Source: Bacteroidota bacterium (lineage in GTDB: Bacteria; Bacteroidota; Bacteroidia; Chitinophagales; Chitinophagaceae). Taken from it: a stretch of DNA of 64,000 bases. Below are positions 1 to 8,796 of this stretch, piece after piece. The first letter of the stretch is position 1. Every line of letters starts with the position of its first letter. Location of the stretch: positions 62,001 to 126,000 of the forward strand of contig CANHGS010000006.1 of NCBI GenBank assembly GCA_947460595.1, given 5' to 3'. Below the pieces are notes generated by a model. The model saw nothing but the letters and a program-made list of their open reading frames with translations, ran no database searches and had not been told where the DNA came from. A program made the translations under genes and the position numbers.

Positions 1-621
1 GCCCTTCCTGTATATTACCTGCCTTCACATAAAAAATTATTGGGTTTGGTTCTTTATCATATAGGAAGAATTGCCATTTATGCTTCCCTGGGCCTGTTCT
101 TTGGATTTGTAGGAAGGCAATTTTTCTTAGCCGGTGCACAGCAATTTTTTTCTATTCTCTTAGGCGCAATCATTTTATTGATCTTGCTACAATCCGTATT
201 GAGTAGTAGCAAAATGCGTATTCCTTTATTTGATTATTTTCAAAAACGGCTACAAATTTTTATTGGAAATTATATTCGAAAAAAACAACTATACGCCATG
301 TTTTTTTTGGGTATGGCAAACGGATTGTTACCCTGTGGCATGGTGTATTTGGCTATCACTGGAGCATTAGCCGCTGGAAGCATTAGTGGGGGTGTATGCT
401 TTATGGCTGCTTTTGGGTTGGGTACGGTACCAGCCTTGCTAATACTTTCTTTTTTTGGAACTGCTATAGGGTTGAAAGCTAGAAATAAGATGAAAAAAGC
501 AATTCCTTGTTTTGTAGCTATTATGGGTGTTTTGCTTATTCTACGTGGATTAAACCTAAATATACCCATGGTTAGTCCCTTGTTAAACAATGGTGCAGCA
601 AATACTATTCCCTGCCCCTAG
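1..621 (+). CDS. TauE/SafE-like (UreH/DsbD-type) membrane protein, 5'-truncated by window edge
   Basis: The reading frame is open from base 1, so the true start lies upstream; the TTG at 40 is only an internal codon. The visible ~206 residues hold about five hydrophobic segments and the motif GMANGLLPCGMVYLAI, with the LPCG turn typical of the sulfite-exporter TauE/SafE and UreH/DsbD transmembrane family. In Bacteroidota such proteins often sit beside cytochrome cbb3 oxidase genes, where a role in metal supply or cytochrome maturation is suspected, but that neighbourhood is outside this window. The family is clear; the substrate is not. Confidence 0.85.
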   Translation, partial: ALPVYYLPSHKKLLGLVLYHIGRIAIYASLGLFFGFVGRQFFLAGAQQFFSILLGAIILLILLQSVLSSSKMRIPLFDYFQKRLQIFIGNYIRKKQLYAMFFLGMANGLLPCGMVYLAITGALAAGSISGGVCFMAAFGLGTVPALLILSFFGTAIGLKARNKMKKAIPCFVAIMGVLLILRGLNLNIPMVSPLLNNGAANTIPCP

Positions 622-833
622 TAATTAACAAATTCTTCTTATAATCTTGACACTTTATTTAGTCTTTAAGCCTGAGCTTTGTGTAAGCAAATAGGGAAAA
701 AAGGCCACAAGTTTTAATAAGCAGTTTTTGAAACTATTAACATTTCTCTTAAACCCTTTGGCATTCCATTTGCGTTATATAATTAGTAAAACAAATAGTA
801 CCTTTTTTCTCATAAGCAGTTAGTTTTGGTTGC

Positions 834-864
834 GGCCCCTGTTTCCACAGGGGCCAATCTTTTT
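834..864 (+). terminator. Intrinsic terminator, convergent gap
   Basis: A perfect 9-bp stem (GGCCCCTGT with ACAGGGGCC, loop TTCC) is followed by a T-rich tail on the plus strand. It lies about 210 bases after the TauE/SafE-like gene and immediately past the stop codon of the opposing VanZ-like gene. The U-tail orientation favours plus-strand use; it may also stop minus-strand transcription. Confidence 0.6.
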
Positions 865-1275
865 CTAACCCTTACCCCACCAATTATTTCTTTTAAACCG
901 CATATAGTTTGTGACAAAAGCTGCAATGCTGCCTGTACTATCGGCAACAATATCCCACAATTCAAAACTTCTATTGGGGATCCACCATTTCTGTACAAAC
1001 TCAATAGCAATACCATAACCAATGGCCAATAGGCTAATTATTACTAACCAGTTAAAGGCAGCTGATTTTGTAGCTGATGTATATTTAACGGGTAAAGAAA
1101 AGAAATGACAAACAAGGAAGAACAAACAGTAATGGACTATTTTATCTTTATTTGGAATCTTTAACCAGCCCGAAGAAGGGAGAGCATCGCCCGGCAGGGT
1201 AAATAAAAACAAGGTAAATAAGAAGAAAAGAATTCCTGGTGCAAAAGGATATTTTTTTATTGCAGACATATACAA
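865..1275 (-). CDS. VanZ-like family membrane protein
   Basis: The 136-residue protein has about four hydrophobic segments and the family signature in which a lysine/histidine-bearing loop (NKDKIVHYCLFF) precedes a helix, followed by the late FELWDIVADSTGS motif. VanZ-like proteins are small integral membrane proteins of unknown biochemical role; the name derives from a teicoplanin-resistance accessory protein, but most homologues are not resistance genes. A second Met (residue 3) could also be the start. It lies downstream of gcvH, separated by a strong hairpin, so it is probably transcribed separately. Confidence 0.85.
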   Translation of the reverse strand: MYMSAIKKYPFAPGILFFLFTLFLFTLPGDALPSSGWLKIPNKDKIVHYCLFFLVCHFFSLPVKYTSATKSAAFNWLVIISLLAIGYGIAIEFVQKWWIPNRSFELWDIVADSTGSIAAFVTNYMRFKRNNWWGKG

Positions 1276-1358
1276 AGATAATTAGCAGTAGCTTATGCCC
1301 AATTCATGCTAGATTTTTACAGTTTGGCAAGTACAAAACTGGATCCATGATACAACAA

Positions 1359-1404
1359 AACGCAGATTAGCTCAGTTGTTCTAACAAGAGTGCTAATCTG
1401 CGTT
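1359..1404 (-). terminator. Long hairpin downstream of gcvH, likely terminator
   Basis: Perfect 13-bp inverted arms (1359-1371 and 1392-1404) enclose a 20-base loop that can form a further 4-bp helix. Read on the minus strand the stem is followed by a T-rich stretch, about 80 bases after the gcvH stop. One arm plus loop contains a stretch resembling the D-arm of tRNA genes (ATTAGCTCAGTTG), but no tRNA can be folded. Confidence 0.55.
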
Positions 1405-1485
1405 CAGTATAAGTTTGAATCAGATCCAATAGATGGGTTCCGAATATTTTGTTCTAACAGATAGGGTCTGTAAGGGTAATTTGAT

Positions 1486-1863
1486 TTATCCCACCAAAGA
1501 TCCGTAAGCGTCACTTCCCATAAGGGCAGCTACATCTTCTAGATTGGCAACTTCCATTTGAATCATCCAACCGTCTCCATAAGGATCAGTATTCACCAAT
1601 TCAGGTTGTTTTTCCAACAAAGGATTAATAGCAGTTACAGTTCCGGCAACAGGCAAGAACAGATCACTCACGGTTTTTACTGCCTCAACTGTACCAAACA
1701 CTTCTTCAGCGGCTAGGGCTTTGCCTACAGTATTAATGTCTACATACACAATATCACCCAATTCATGTTGGGCAAAATCGGTGATGCCAATAGTGGCCAC
1801 ATTGCCTTCTAACTTGATCCATTCGTGGTCCTTAGTGTACTTCAGTGTTGCAGGAAAATTCAT
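1486..1863 (-). CDS. gcvH: Glycine cleavage system H protein
   Basis: This 125-residue protein carries the methylamine group of glycine on a lipoyl arm between the P, T and L proteins of the cytosolic glycine cleavage complex. The lipoyl attachment site is Lys63 in GTVEAVKTVSDLF, and the DHEWIKLEG start and YGDGWM region are typical; length is normal for the family. The T-protein gene gcvT lies about 10 kb away on the same strand, so the system is dispersed in this genome. A hairpin terminator follows. Confidence 0.97.
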   Translation of the reverse strand: MNFPATLKYTKDHEWIKLEGNVATIGITDFAQHELGDIVYVDINTVGKALAAEEVFGTVEAVKTVSDLFLPVAGTVTAINPLLEKQPELVNTDPYGDGWMIQMEVANLEDVAALMGSDAYGSLVG

Positions 1864-1904
1864 GTTTTGAGTTTTAGTATTGCAAATATTGGATAAAAAT
1901 TGGT

Positions 1905-2267
1905 TTAAAAACCGCTTTGTTCAAAATAGAGTAATACATGATCCTTGATAAAGTTCTCCTGTTCATGATGAATCATGCTTGGCATTTCTTTTACCTGTTT
2001 AAAATGGGGCCAACCATCCTCGTCATTTCCTTCCTTGATATAAAAACCACTCTGGCCTAATACGGTACAAACTGCCACATGCATCAGGTCTTGCTTCTGT
2101 TCTTTGCTAATTTTCTCCACAATAAACCCTGTTTCCTGCATCCCAATCAGGAATAAAACCGCTTCTAAATCTGGCTTTTTACCAAATTTCTCCAACAGTT
2201 TGGCTTCTAAAGCCCACCAACGTTGTTGTAAATCGTCTTGAATATACATTCCGTAAAGGTAAACCAT
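1905..2267 (-). CDS. Conserved hypothetical protein
   Basis: A 120-residue soluble protein, acidic and rich in aromatic residues, with no signal peptide or membrane segment. I do not recognise a named domain. Composition and codon use look like a real gene and it lies 41 bases upstream of gcvH on the same strand, so it may be co-transcribed with it. Met7 (start at 2249) is an alternative start and would give a 114-residue product. It is divergent from serS. Function unknown. Confidence 0.75.
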   Translation of the reverse strand: MVYLYGMYIQDDLQQRWWALEAKLLEKFGKKPDLEAVLFLIGMQETGFIVEKISKEQKQDLMHVAVCTVLGQSGFYIKEGNDEDGWPHFKQVKEMPSMIHHEQENFIKDHVLLYFEQSGF

Positions 2268-2273
2268 GCAAGC

Positions 2274-2305
2274 TTGCCATCATCAGGTCACTTAAGTTAT
2301 ATTTG
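2274..2305 (+). promoter_or_regulatory. Bacteroidota-type promoter of serS
   Basis: TATATTTG at 2298-2305 matches the Bacteroidota -7 consensus TAnnTTTG, and a TTG at 2274-2276 lies about 21 bases upstream in the -33 position. The start codon of serS is 15 bases further on. Confidence 0.5.
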
Positions 2306-2319
2306 TAAAAATTGATTGT

Positions 2320-3591
2320 ATGTTACAAGTGCAGGTTCTAAGGAGCCATACGGCAGAAGTGAAGCAAAAGCTAGCTAAAAAGCAGTTTAAACAACCTGAA
2401 TTGGTAGATCTGATCATATCATTGGATGACGAGCGCAAGCGCTTGCAAAATGAATTTGATCAAACCCAGGCCAAAGTAAATGCCGCGTCTAAAGAAATTG
2501 GGAAGCTGATGGCGCAGGGTAATAAAGAAGCTGCGGAAGCCACCAAACTGGATGTTGCCGGATGGAAAGCCGCTTTGGAACCCCTAAAAGAGCAGATGGT
2601 CAAAGTGGAGGAAGAATTACAAGCCAAGTTGGTATTGTTGCCCAATTTACCAGCTGATGCCGTTCCAGAAGGTAAAACACCCGAAGAAAATGTAGTGGTA
2701 AGAGAAGGTGGACAAAAACCCGCTTTATATGCAGGTGCAGTTCCCCATTGGGATCTGATTAAACAATATGATCTAGTAGATTTTGAAACCGGCGCTAAAA
2801 TTACCGGTAGCGGTTTCCCGCTTTATAAAGGCAAGGGTGCCAAATTGCAAAGGGCGCTAATCGGTTATTTCCTAGACTATAATACCGCAGCAGGTTATAC
2901 CGAATACATTCCTCCTTATTTGGTCAATGAAGCCAGTGCATTTGCAACAGGTCAGTTGCCGGACAAAGAAGGTCAAATGTATCATGCCACTGCAGACAAT
3001 TTCTTTTTGATTCCAACCGCAGAAGTTCCTGTAACCAATATTTACAGAGATACTATTGTAAAGGAATCCGAACTGCCCATTAAAATGACTGCTTATACGC
3101 CTTGCTTTAGAAGAGAAGCAGGCAGTTTTGGTAAAGAAGTTAGAGGATTAAATAGGGTACACCAATTTGACAAAGTAGAGATTATACAACTGGTAAAGCC
3201 AGATGCATCTTATGCTGTGTTAGATGAAATGGTATTGCACGTAGAGAACCTGTTAAAAGCCTTGCAATTACCTTATAGAATCTTAAGACTATGTGGTGGC
3301 GATATGGGTTTCACATCTGCCATTACCTATGACTTTGAAGTATTTAGTGCTGCTCAGGAGCGATGGTTAGAAGTAAGTAGTGTTTCTAATTTTGAAAGCT
3401 ACCAGACCAATAGAATGAAATGCCGTTATAAAGATGAGAATGGCAAAACGCAATTAACGCATTCACTCAACGGTTCTTCTTTGGCCTTGCCAAGGATTGT
3501 GGCTTGTTTATTGGAGAATTTTCAAACAGCAGAAGGTATTGAATTGCCAGAAGTGTTGCGTCCTTATTTTGGTGGCACTACTATCAATTAA
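2320..3591 (+). CDS. serS: Seryl-tRNA synthetase
   Basis: Class II aminoacyl-tRNA synthetase that charges tRNA-Ser (and selenocysteine tRNA where present) with serine in the cytosol. The 423-residue protein has the N-terminal antiparallel coiled-coil arm (about residues 28-105) that grips the long variable arm of tRNA-Ser. It also has motif 2 (CFRREAGSFGKEVRGL), the serine pocket TAEVPVTN, and motif 3 near the C terminus (HSLNGSSLALPR). Length is standard. It is preceded by a good promoter and stands alone. Confidence 0.98.
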   Translation: MLQVQVLRSHTAEVKQKLAKKQFKQPELVDLIISLDDERKRLQNEFDQTQAKVNAASKEIGKLMAQGNKEAAEATKLDVAGWKAALEPLKEQMVKVEEELQAKLVLLPNLPADAVPEGKTPEENVVVREGGQKPALYAGAVPHWDLIKQYDLVDFETGAKITGSGFPLYKGKGAKLQRALIGYFLDYNTAAGYTEYIPPYLVNEASAFATGQLPDKEGQMYHATADNFFLIPTAEVPVTNIYRDTIVKESELPIKMTAYTPCFRREAGSFGKEVRGLNRVHQFDKVEIIQLVKPDASYAVLDEMVLHVENLLKALQLPYRILRLCGGDMGFTSAITYDFEVFSAAQERWLEVSSVSNFESYQTNRMKCRYKDENGKTQLTHSLNGSSLALPRIVACLLENFQTAEGIELPEVLRPYFGGTTIN

Positions 3592-3645
3592 ACTTGGCTT
3601 ATAATATTGAGTCTCATTCCCTGGTAACGGGGTAAAACCCATACT

Positions 3646-4590
3646 ATGCTTGCAAAAATTTTTAAGAAAATTCTCTATGTTGTTCTAGGAATATTTGTGC
3701 TACTCAATATCATGGCAGCTTTTCATGCACACAAGTTTACCCATTTTTATGCGGGTATTCCAAAGGCTAAAAAGCCGGAAGAAATGACTGCTTTAGAAAA
3801 AACAAGCGCTATTTTTTTTGGCAACAAATTCGCTAAAAGTAAGGTAGTTGATAGTTTTACAATTGCCCATCAAACAATCAATCTTGTTACTGCAGACAGC
3901 ATGCAGTTGGAATCTTGGTATGCCAAGGCCGATAGTAATATAAAGGGAACAGTACTGATGTTTCATGGTCATGGGAGTAGCAAGAGTGGCATGATTGTAG
4001 AAGCCACTGCCTTTCACCAGATGGGTTGGAATGTATTGCTAACCGATTTTAGGGCGCATGGCAATAGTGAGGGAGAAGTTTGCACCATTGGCGCTAATGA
4101 AGCCAAAGACGTTAAAGCGGCATACGATTATGCAAGGGCTTTGGGAGAAAAAAATATTGTCCTTTACGGAATTTCTTTAGGCGCATCAACAATTCTTACT
4201 GCAGTTGATCATGAAGGAATCAAGCCTGAAAAAGTAATTTTAGAAATGCCATTTGGTACGTTGGTAGATGGCGTAAAAGGACGGTTACGAATGATGCATG
4301 TGCCTGAACAACCTATGAGTACCTTACTTGCTTTTTGGGGTGGTGTAGAACAAGGATTCTGGGCTTTTGATCATCGCCCTCAAGACTTTGCTAGTAAATT
4401 AAATTGTCCCGTTTTATTGCAATGGGGTTTGAATGATCCAAGGGTTACTCAAGATGAGACAAATACCATTTTTAAAAATTTAGCCAGTCATGATAAATTG
4501 CTCATGGTCTATGCCCGCTCAGGGCACCAGAGTTTGCTGAAAAATGAACAAGCAAAATGGATGAGTACGGTGGGTAGTTTTTTGAATTAA
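3646..4590 (+). CDS. Membrane-anchored alpha/beta hydrolase
   Basis: The 314-residue protein has an N-terminal hydrophobic anchor (residues 8-25), then an alpha/beta-hydrolase fold. The oxyanion region is FHGHGSSKSG, the nucleophile elbow GISLGAS gives Ser177, and the probable acid and base are Asp264 (LNDPR) and His294 (SGHQ). It belongs to the broad group of YqkD/BAAT-like serine hydrolases facing the periplasm; the substrate cannot be told from sequence. It follows serS by 54 bases but has no evident functional link. Confidence 0.88.
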   Translation: MLAKIFKKILYVVLGIFVLLNIMAAFHAHKFTHFYAGIPKAKKPEEMTALEKTSAIFFGNKFAKSKVVDSFTIAHQTINLVTADSMQLESWYAKADSNIKGTVLMFHGHGSSKSGMIVEATAFHQMGWNVLLTDFRAHGNSEGEVCTIGANEAKDVKAAYDYARALGEKNIVLYGISLGASTILTAVDHEGIKPEKVILEMPFGTLVDGVKGRLRMMHVPEQPMSTLLAFWGGVEQGFWAFDHRPQDFASKLNCPVLLQWGLNDPRVTQDETNTIFKNLASHDKLLMVYARSGHQSLLKNEQAKWMSTVGSFLN

Positions 4591-4731
4591 TCTAATCGTA
4601 ACGCTTTGTCAAATAAACAATGCTTATAAATCTTCACCATTTGTGCGGACCCTTTTTGGCAACAATATGAAAAGTTCCTTCAGGTGTTTTTCTGTCGTTC
4701 TACATCATTTTGTCACCCAAATCCTTGCTTC

Positions 4732-4756
4732 CAAAAAGCACCCCCTAAAAAGGGGG
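4732..4756 (-). terminator. Terminator of the beta-barrel/anti-sigma/sigma operon
   Basis: Stem CCCCCT/AGGGGG with a four-base A loop. On the minus strand it is followed by TGCTTTTTGG. It lies about 40 bases past the stop codon of the gene ending at 4795. Confidence 0.55.
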
Positions 4757-4794
4757 CGCGCGATAACATGAGAAAGGGACTGGCCCTTAAAGTT

Positions 4795-5685
4795 CTACCA
4801 GCTACTAAAACGGATACCCACGGTATATGGGTATTGTTCCACGCGGGTAATATTTTTTTGTAATCTATTCAAGCTATAAGAACCATAGAGTCTAATTGGT
4901 CCAATGCCTATTTCTCCAATGGTTGCAAAACGCCATGGCTCAAAGTTGAAATTGCCATTGGTTTTTTGCTTACCTCTTTCTGCACTAATTTGTTTGTTAC
5001 GGCTATCTACTAAGTAACCTGCACTCATACCTACACTAAAATTGAATCCTCTTCTGCTGTCAGGGGTGGCGTTAATATGCACCATTAATGGAACGGTAAT
5101 ATAGCTTACGTATAATTTGTTTTTAGAAAATGAAATACTATCGTTGTACACATAGTTAGCAGCGTCTTTTCTATAGCTCAACCTAGAGTCATAGCGGTAA
5201 TTGTACATTTCATATCCCAAACCATATTTCAGGTTTACTATGTGTTTTACCACGTTTAGTTTTTGCATAAATAACCAAATATTAAAATTGCTTGACTTGC
5301 CCGTGTTTAATACATAACTGCCTTCACTTACTTTGCCATCTTGAGGACGAAATGTTTTGAAATAAGTACCTGCTTGTGCATAAGCATAGTCTGTTTGATC
5401 ACGGTAATTGGCAAATCCTAAATCCATAATCCACCAATTGGTAGTAACATTGCGCTGTCTACGTGGAACGCGTTCAATTTTTACGTCTATTGTTTTGTCC
5501 CAGTCTTTCCAAACATGGTTGTTTGAACTACTGCTTTCAGTTCCGGGTTTATTTTTCTTGATAATGACAAAATTACCCACCCTAACAGTATCTGTGTTGG
5601 CTGGAGTAATAATAGCGGTATCTTTTTGTGCATTTCCTGCCTTTGCAATTGCGAAGATTGCTGCAATGAGTAGTAGTCTTTTCAT
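4795..5685 (-). CDS. Outer membrane beta-barrel protein, ECF-sigma operon
   Basis: A 296-residue protein with a cleavable signal peptide ending at GNAQ, then a short linker and alternating amphipathic beta strands ending in an aromatic residue (GIRFSSW), as expected of an outer-membrane barrel of the PorT/OMP_b-brl_2 kind. It is the third gene of a tight minus-strand trio with an ECF sigma factor and a membrane protein that looks like its anti-sigma factor; the gap to the latter is 17 bases. It is probably a sensor or target of that regulatory pair. No specific substrate is suggested. Confidence 0.8.
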   Translation of the reverse strand: MKRLLLIAAIFAIAKAGNAQKDTAIITPANTDTVRVGNFVIIKKNKPGTESSSSNNHVWKDWDKTIDVKIERVPRRQRNVTTNWWIMDLGFANYRDQTDYAYAQAGTYFKTFRPQDGKVSEGSYVLNTGKSSNFNIWLFMQKLNVVKHIVNLKYGLGYEMYNYRYDSRLSYRKDAANYVYNDSISFSKNKLYVSYITVPLMVHINATPDSRRGFNFSVGMSAGYLVDSRNKQISAERGKQKTNGNFNFEPWRFATIGEIGIGPIRLYGSYSLNRLQKNITRVEQYPYTVGIRFSSW

Positions 5686-5702
5686 GGTTCTTGGTTTTTA
5701 AC

Positions 5703-6761
5703 TTATTTCAAGGTACGGGGATTAGTATTTTCGTTGCGATCATCCTCCGATTTGATTTTACTTTTAAAAAGGTTGCCGGCTTTTCTAAAAAAGCCACGTA
5801 GTTTATCACGGTTTAATTCTAGATTACCTAGGTATAGACTTTTACCATTATCGTCAGTATCTAATTCCTTATAAATGGTTTGGTGCATGATTGAGGGCTC
5901 TGAACTGCCATCAGGTGTTGCTGCTGCATGCCCCAATTGGTTGGCATGATCTGCGTTGTCTAAAATAGTTGGAACGGTATTATTAGTAGTAATAGTTGTT
6001 GGTTGTTCCGTATTGGCTAATTCAGCAGTTGTAAGATTGGCCAAAACCTCATTAGTAAGTCTTGTTGACTCATTATTGTTAGTAGCAACTAATTTAGGTG
6101 CAGCATTATTATTGTTTAAAGTTGCAGGAACAGCAATGTTCTTGGTAGCATTGGTAGCCAGGGTTTCAGTAGCTTCTGCACCATTCACTTTTATATTATT
6201 GTCTTTGGTAGGCAGTACTGTGGTTTTGCCAGCCTTAACCATGGAATCTACTTGTTTACTTGTTGGCAAGAGATTCCAAACCATGACCATTAATCCAATC
6301 ATAGCAGCAGCCACCGCCATTCTCCACCAACCCATCGCCACAGGCTTGCGTGCTTCTTTTTGATACAAAACAGATTTGTCTCCAAAAGAAATGGTTTCAT
6401 GGGGTAATTTGGCGGCTTGCAATAATTCAAAATTTGCTTGCAATTCAGGATGCGCTACCAAAAAAACCTTTGTTTGTTCATTTTCTGCTTCCGTTAACTC
6501 ATTATCTAGGAAGAGTAAAAATTGTTCTTCGTAGTTTATTTCGTTAATGGAATTGGAAGCAGTGCGGTATAGAATTTCTTTGTCAATAAAACCAAAACTG
6601 TCTTCAGAAGATAGCTTTGTTTCTAATAATGCATCTAATTCTGAACCAAGATCACTATTTTCCAAAGCAAAGCGTTCTACTGCCTGCATCTCCGTTGTAG
6701 ACAGCTCACCGTCTACATAGAGTAGGAAAAAGTTTTCGTAATTGGTTCTATTGATCTGCAT
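5703..6761 (-). CDS. Putative anti-sigma factor with duplicated N-terminal domain
   Basis: A 352-residue single-pass membrane protein directly downstream (21 bases) of the ECF sigma gene, so anti-sigma function is inferred from position and architecture. Residues about 6-65 and 75-133 are two copies of one domain: each begins NYE--FLL--D-EL and ends DK--LY. A transmembrane helix follows at about 146-165, then a long low-complexity Thr/Asn/Ala-rich periplasmic region with a conserved-looking C-terminal stretch (LYLGNLELNRDKLRGFFRKA). The usual zinc-binding HxxxCxxC motif of ZAS anti-sigma factors is not visible. Confidence 0.78.
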   Translation of the reverse strand: MQINRTNYENFFLLYVDGELSTTEMQAVERFALENSDLGSELDALLETKLSSEDSFGFIDKEILYRTASNSINEINYEEQFLLFLDNELTEAENEQTKVFLVAHPELQANFELLQAAKLPHETISFGDKSVLYQKEARKPVAMGWWRMAVAAAMIGLMVMVWNLLPTSKQVDSMVKAGKTTVLPTKDNNIKVNGAEATETLATNATKNIAVPATLNNNNAAPKLVATNNNESTRLTNEVLANLTTAELANTEQPTTITTNNTVPTILDNADHANQLGHAAATPDGSSEPSIMHQTIYKELDTDDNGKSLYLGNLELNRDKLRGFFRKAGNLFKSKIKSEDDRNENTNPRTLK

Positions 6762-6782
6762 GTTGTTATATGTCTATTGTTT

Positions 6783-7268
6783 CTATCTAACGTTTTCTGG
6801 GCTTACCAGATAACTGCGCAAGGCCAATCTGGCTCTGTGCAGGTATACTTTTACTTGACTGCTATTCAAACCCATGATTTCTCCAATCTCTTCATAGGAG
6901 TATCCTTCATAGTCTTTTAACATCACCAGACTTTTCTGGGTTTCATTTAACCTGTTTAGGGCTTCCATCAAGGTCTGCTTCATTCGGCTATTTCCCTGTT
7001 CTATACTCTTGCCATCTTCCAAAAAACTATCCTTCAATTCAATTCTTTTGACCTTTCTAATATGGTCAATCATTTGATTATAAGCCACCGTAAACAAATA
7101 GGATTTAGACTTGGTATTGTCTACAGACTCCCTGTTTCGCCACATTTTTTCAAAAGCTGATTGCACAATATCCCTTGCGTCCTCTTCATGGCGGAGGTTT
7201 TTTACAATAAATCGATATAGATTATCGGCATATTGGTTTACACAAAGGTTGTACTCTTTCTCGGTCAT
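6783..7268 (-). CDS. ECF (sigma-70 family) RNA polymerase sigma factor
   Basis: The 161-residue protein contains sigma region 2 (YADNLYRFIVKNLRHEEDA, then DIVQSAFEKMWRN) and region 4 (helix-turn-helix YSYEEIGEIMGLNSSQVKV followed by YLHRARLALR), with no region 1.1 or 3, as in group IV sigma factors. It is the first gene of a three-gene operon with the putative anti-sigma factor and an outer-membrane barrel, which suggests envelope-signal control. ECF genes in such operons are commonly autoregulated; no target promoters are identified here. Confidence 0.93.
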   Translation of the reverse strand: MTEKEYNLCVNQYADNLYRFIVKNLRHEEDARDIVQSAFEKMWRNRESVDNTKSKSYLFTVAYNQMIDHIRKVKRIELKDSFLEDGKSIEQGNSRMKQTLMEALNRLNETQKSLVMLKDYEGYSYEEIGEIMGLNSSQVKVYLHRARLALRSYLVSPENVR

Positions 7269-7514
7269 TGTAGCAGGGATATCTAAATGGTTGCTTGTAT
7301 AGGTTATACGATTAGCAAAAGCTAATGTTACAGTGCAAAGAAAAAATAATTATTTGTCCTAGTCTTACCGTTTAGATAAAAGCTGGTTAGAGCTTGAAAA
7401 GGTAGATGAGGACCCCTGTAATGGTCAAAAATAAGAGCAAAGAGACATTATAACCATCACAGTTACCCAGCCAGCCATTTCATAATAGCGTAACTGAAAC
7501 AAATAGATCAATAA

Positions 7515-7538
7515 AAAAGCCCCGAAACCGGGGCTTTT
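7515..7538 (-). terminator. Intrinsic terminator of mqnC
   Basis: GCCCCG/CGGGGC stem with a four-base loop (AAAC), extended by A/T pairing and flanked by A and T runs on the two sides, so it could work in both directions. It touches the mqnC stop codon. Confidence 0.75.
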
Positions 7539-7539
7539 A

Positions 7540-8664
7540 TCAATAATCAATCACTTGTTCCTGAATGGCTGCTGGAATGTCTCTCCATTCGTATTGTTGG
7601 TTCCTCAATTGTGGTTCAAAACCAGCTTCTTTAATGGCTTCCTGCATAGTTTTATAAGTAAAACGGTGAGGAGCACCTGCGGCACTTACCACATTTTCTT
7701 CAATCATAATACTACCAAAATCATTGGCTCCGGCGTGCAAGCAGATTTGAGCTGTTTGTTTACCTACCGTTAACCAGCTGGCTTGAATATTCTTCACATT
7801 GGGCAACATGATCCGGCTAATAGCTATCATTCTTATGTACTCATCCGGGGTGGTTAGGTTCTGAACGCCCCTGATCTTAGTCAACAAAGTATCTACGTCT
7901 TGGAAAGTCCATGGAATAAAAGCAAGGAATCCCTTAGCATCGGCCGGTTTACGGCTTTGGGTTTCTCTAATTCTAACCAAGTGAATAAATCTTTCTTCTA
8001 GTGTTTCTACATGCCCAAACATCATGGTGGCACTGGTTGTGATATTCAAGTTATGCGCTTGGTGCATGACTTCTAACCATTCATCGGCACCGCATTTACC
8101 CTTTGAAATGAGTCTTCTAACCCTATCAACCAAAATTTCAGCTCCAGCACCTGGTAAAGAATCCAATCCAGATTCTTTCAAGGCCTTCAGGGTATCATAA
8201 TGGCTCATTTTTTCCAATTTGGCAACATGCGCCACTTCTGGTGGTCCTAGTGAGTGCAATTTCAAATGAGGATATTCTTGCTTAATTGCACGGAAGGTCT
8301 TTGTATAGAAATCAAGTCCAAGTTCTGGATGGTGACCGCCCTGCAACAATAATTGATCGCCTCCGTATTTTAGGGTTTCTTCAATTTTTTTCCTATAAGT
8401 TGGCATATCCGTAATATAGGCGTCAGCGTGACCAGGTATTCTATAGAAATTACAAAACTTACAATTAGCAATGCAGACATTGGTGGTATTCACGTTACGG
8501 TCAATCTGCCAGGAAACTTTTCCATGTGGCACTTGAATTTTTCTCAACTCGTCTGCTACGTGCATCAGTTCTGTAAGCGGTGCGTGTTCAAAAAGAAACA
8601 TCCCCTCTTCAATGCTTAGAAATTCAAAAGCAAGGGCTTTTTGGTATAAATCTGCTAATTGCAT
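7540..8664 (-). CDS. mqnC: Cyclic dehypoxanthinyl futalosine synthase (radical SAM)
   Basis: Radical S-adenosylmethionine enzyme of the futalosine route to menaquinone, cyclising dehypoxanthinyl futalosine. The 374-residue protein has the CxxxCxxC iron-sulfur motif as Cys64, Cys68 and Cys71 (CIANCKFC), preceded by DRNVNTTN, and the late motif IMIEENVVSAAGA, which favours MqnC over the related aminofutalosine synthase MqnE or CofH. It stands alone with its own promoter and terminator. Other mqn genes are not in the window. Confidence 0.9.
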   Translation of the reverse strand: MQLADLYQKALAFEFLSIEEGMFLFEHAPLTELMHVADELRKIQVPHGKVSWQIDRNVNTTNVCIANCKFCNFYRIPGHADAYITDMPTYRKKIEETLKYGGDQLLLQGGHHPELGLDFYTKTFRAIKQEYPHLKLHSLGPPEVAHVAKLEKMSHYDTLKALKESGLDSLPGAGAEILVDRVRRLISKGKCGADEWLEVMHQAHNLNITTSATMMFGHVETLEERFIHLVRIRETQSRKPADAKGFLAFIPWTFQDVDTLLTKIRGVQNLTTPDEYIRMIAISRIMLPNVKNIQASWLTVGKQTAQICLHAGANDFGSIMIEENVVSAAGAPHRFTYKTMQEAIKEAGFEPQLRNQQYEWRDIPAAIQEQVIDY

Positions 8665-8686
8665 CAGTTCATCATTTATTCTAGTG

Positions 8687-8715
8687 CAAAGTTAGGGCCT
8701 TGGTTTGGTTTCAAA
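8687..8715 (-). promoter_or_regulatory. Promoter of mqnC
   Basis: On the minus strand TTTG (8715-8712), a 17-base spacer, then TAACTTTG (8694-8687) fit the Bacteroidota TTTG/TAnnTTTG promoter. The mqnC start is 22 bases downstream of the -7 box. Confidence 0.6.
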
Positions 8716-8796
8716 CCTTTTTTACCGTTTATAGTTGATTAATTCAGTTTATCTAAACCTAGAAAACCGGAAGAAGAAAATGGCTATATTCAGTAT

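Noticed and set aside
826..1032. Plus-strand open frame of 68 codons opposite the VanZ-like gene
   Set aside because: It begins inside the terminator hairpin and is antisense to a clear membrane protein gene.
865..1275. Glycopeptide-resistance function for the VanZ-like protein
   Set aside because: No van cluster is present and the VanZ-like family is mostly unrelated to resistance.
7387..7482. Minus-strand open frame of about 31 codons ending in a convincing transmembrane helix (LLLLFLTITGVLIYLFKL)
   Set aside because: There is no start codon in frame before a stop; a short ATG frame nearby would need a frameshift. Possibly a decayed small membrane gene, not supportable as a CDS.
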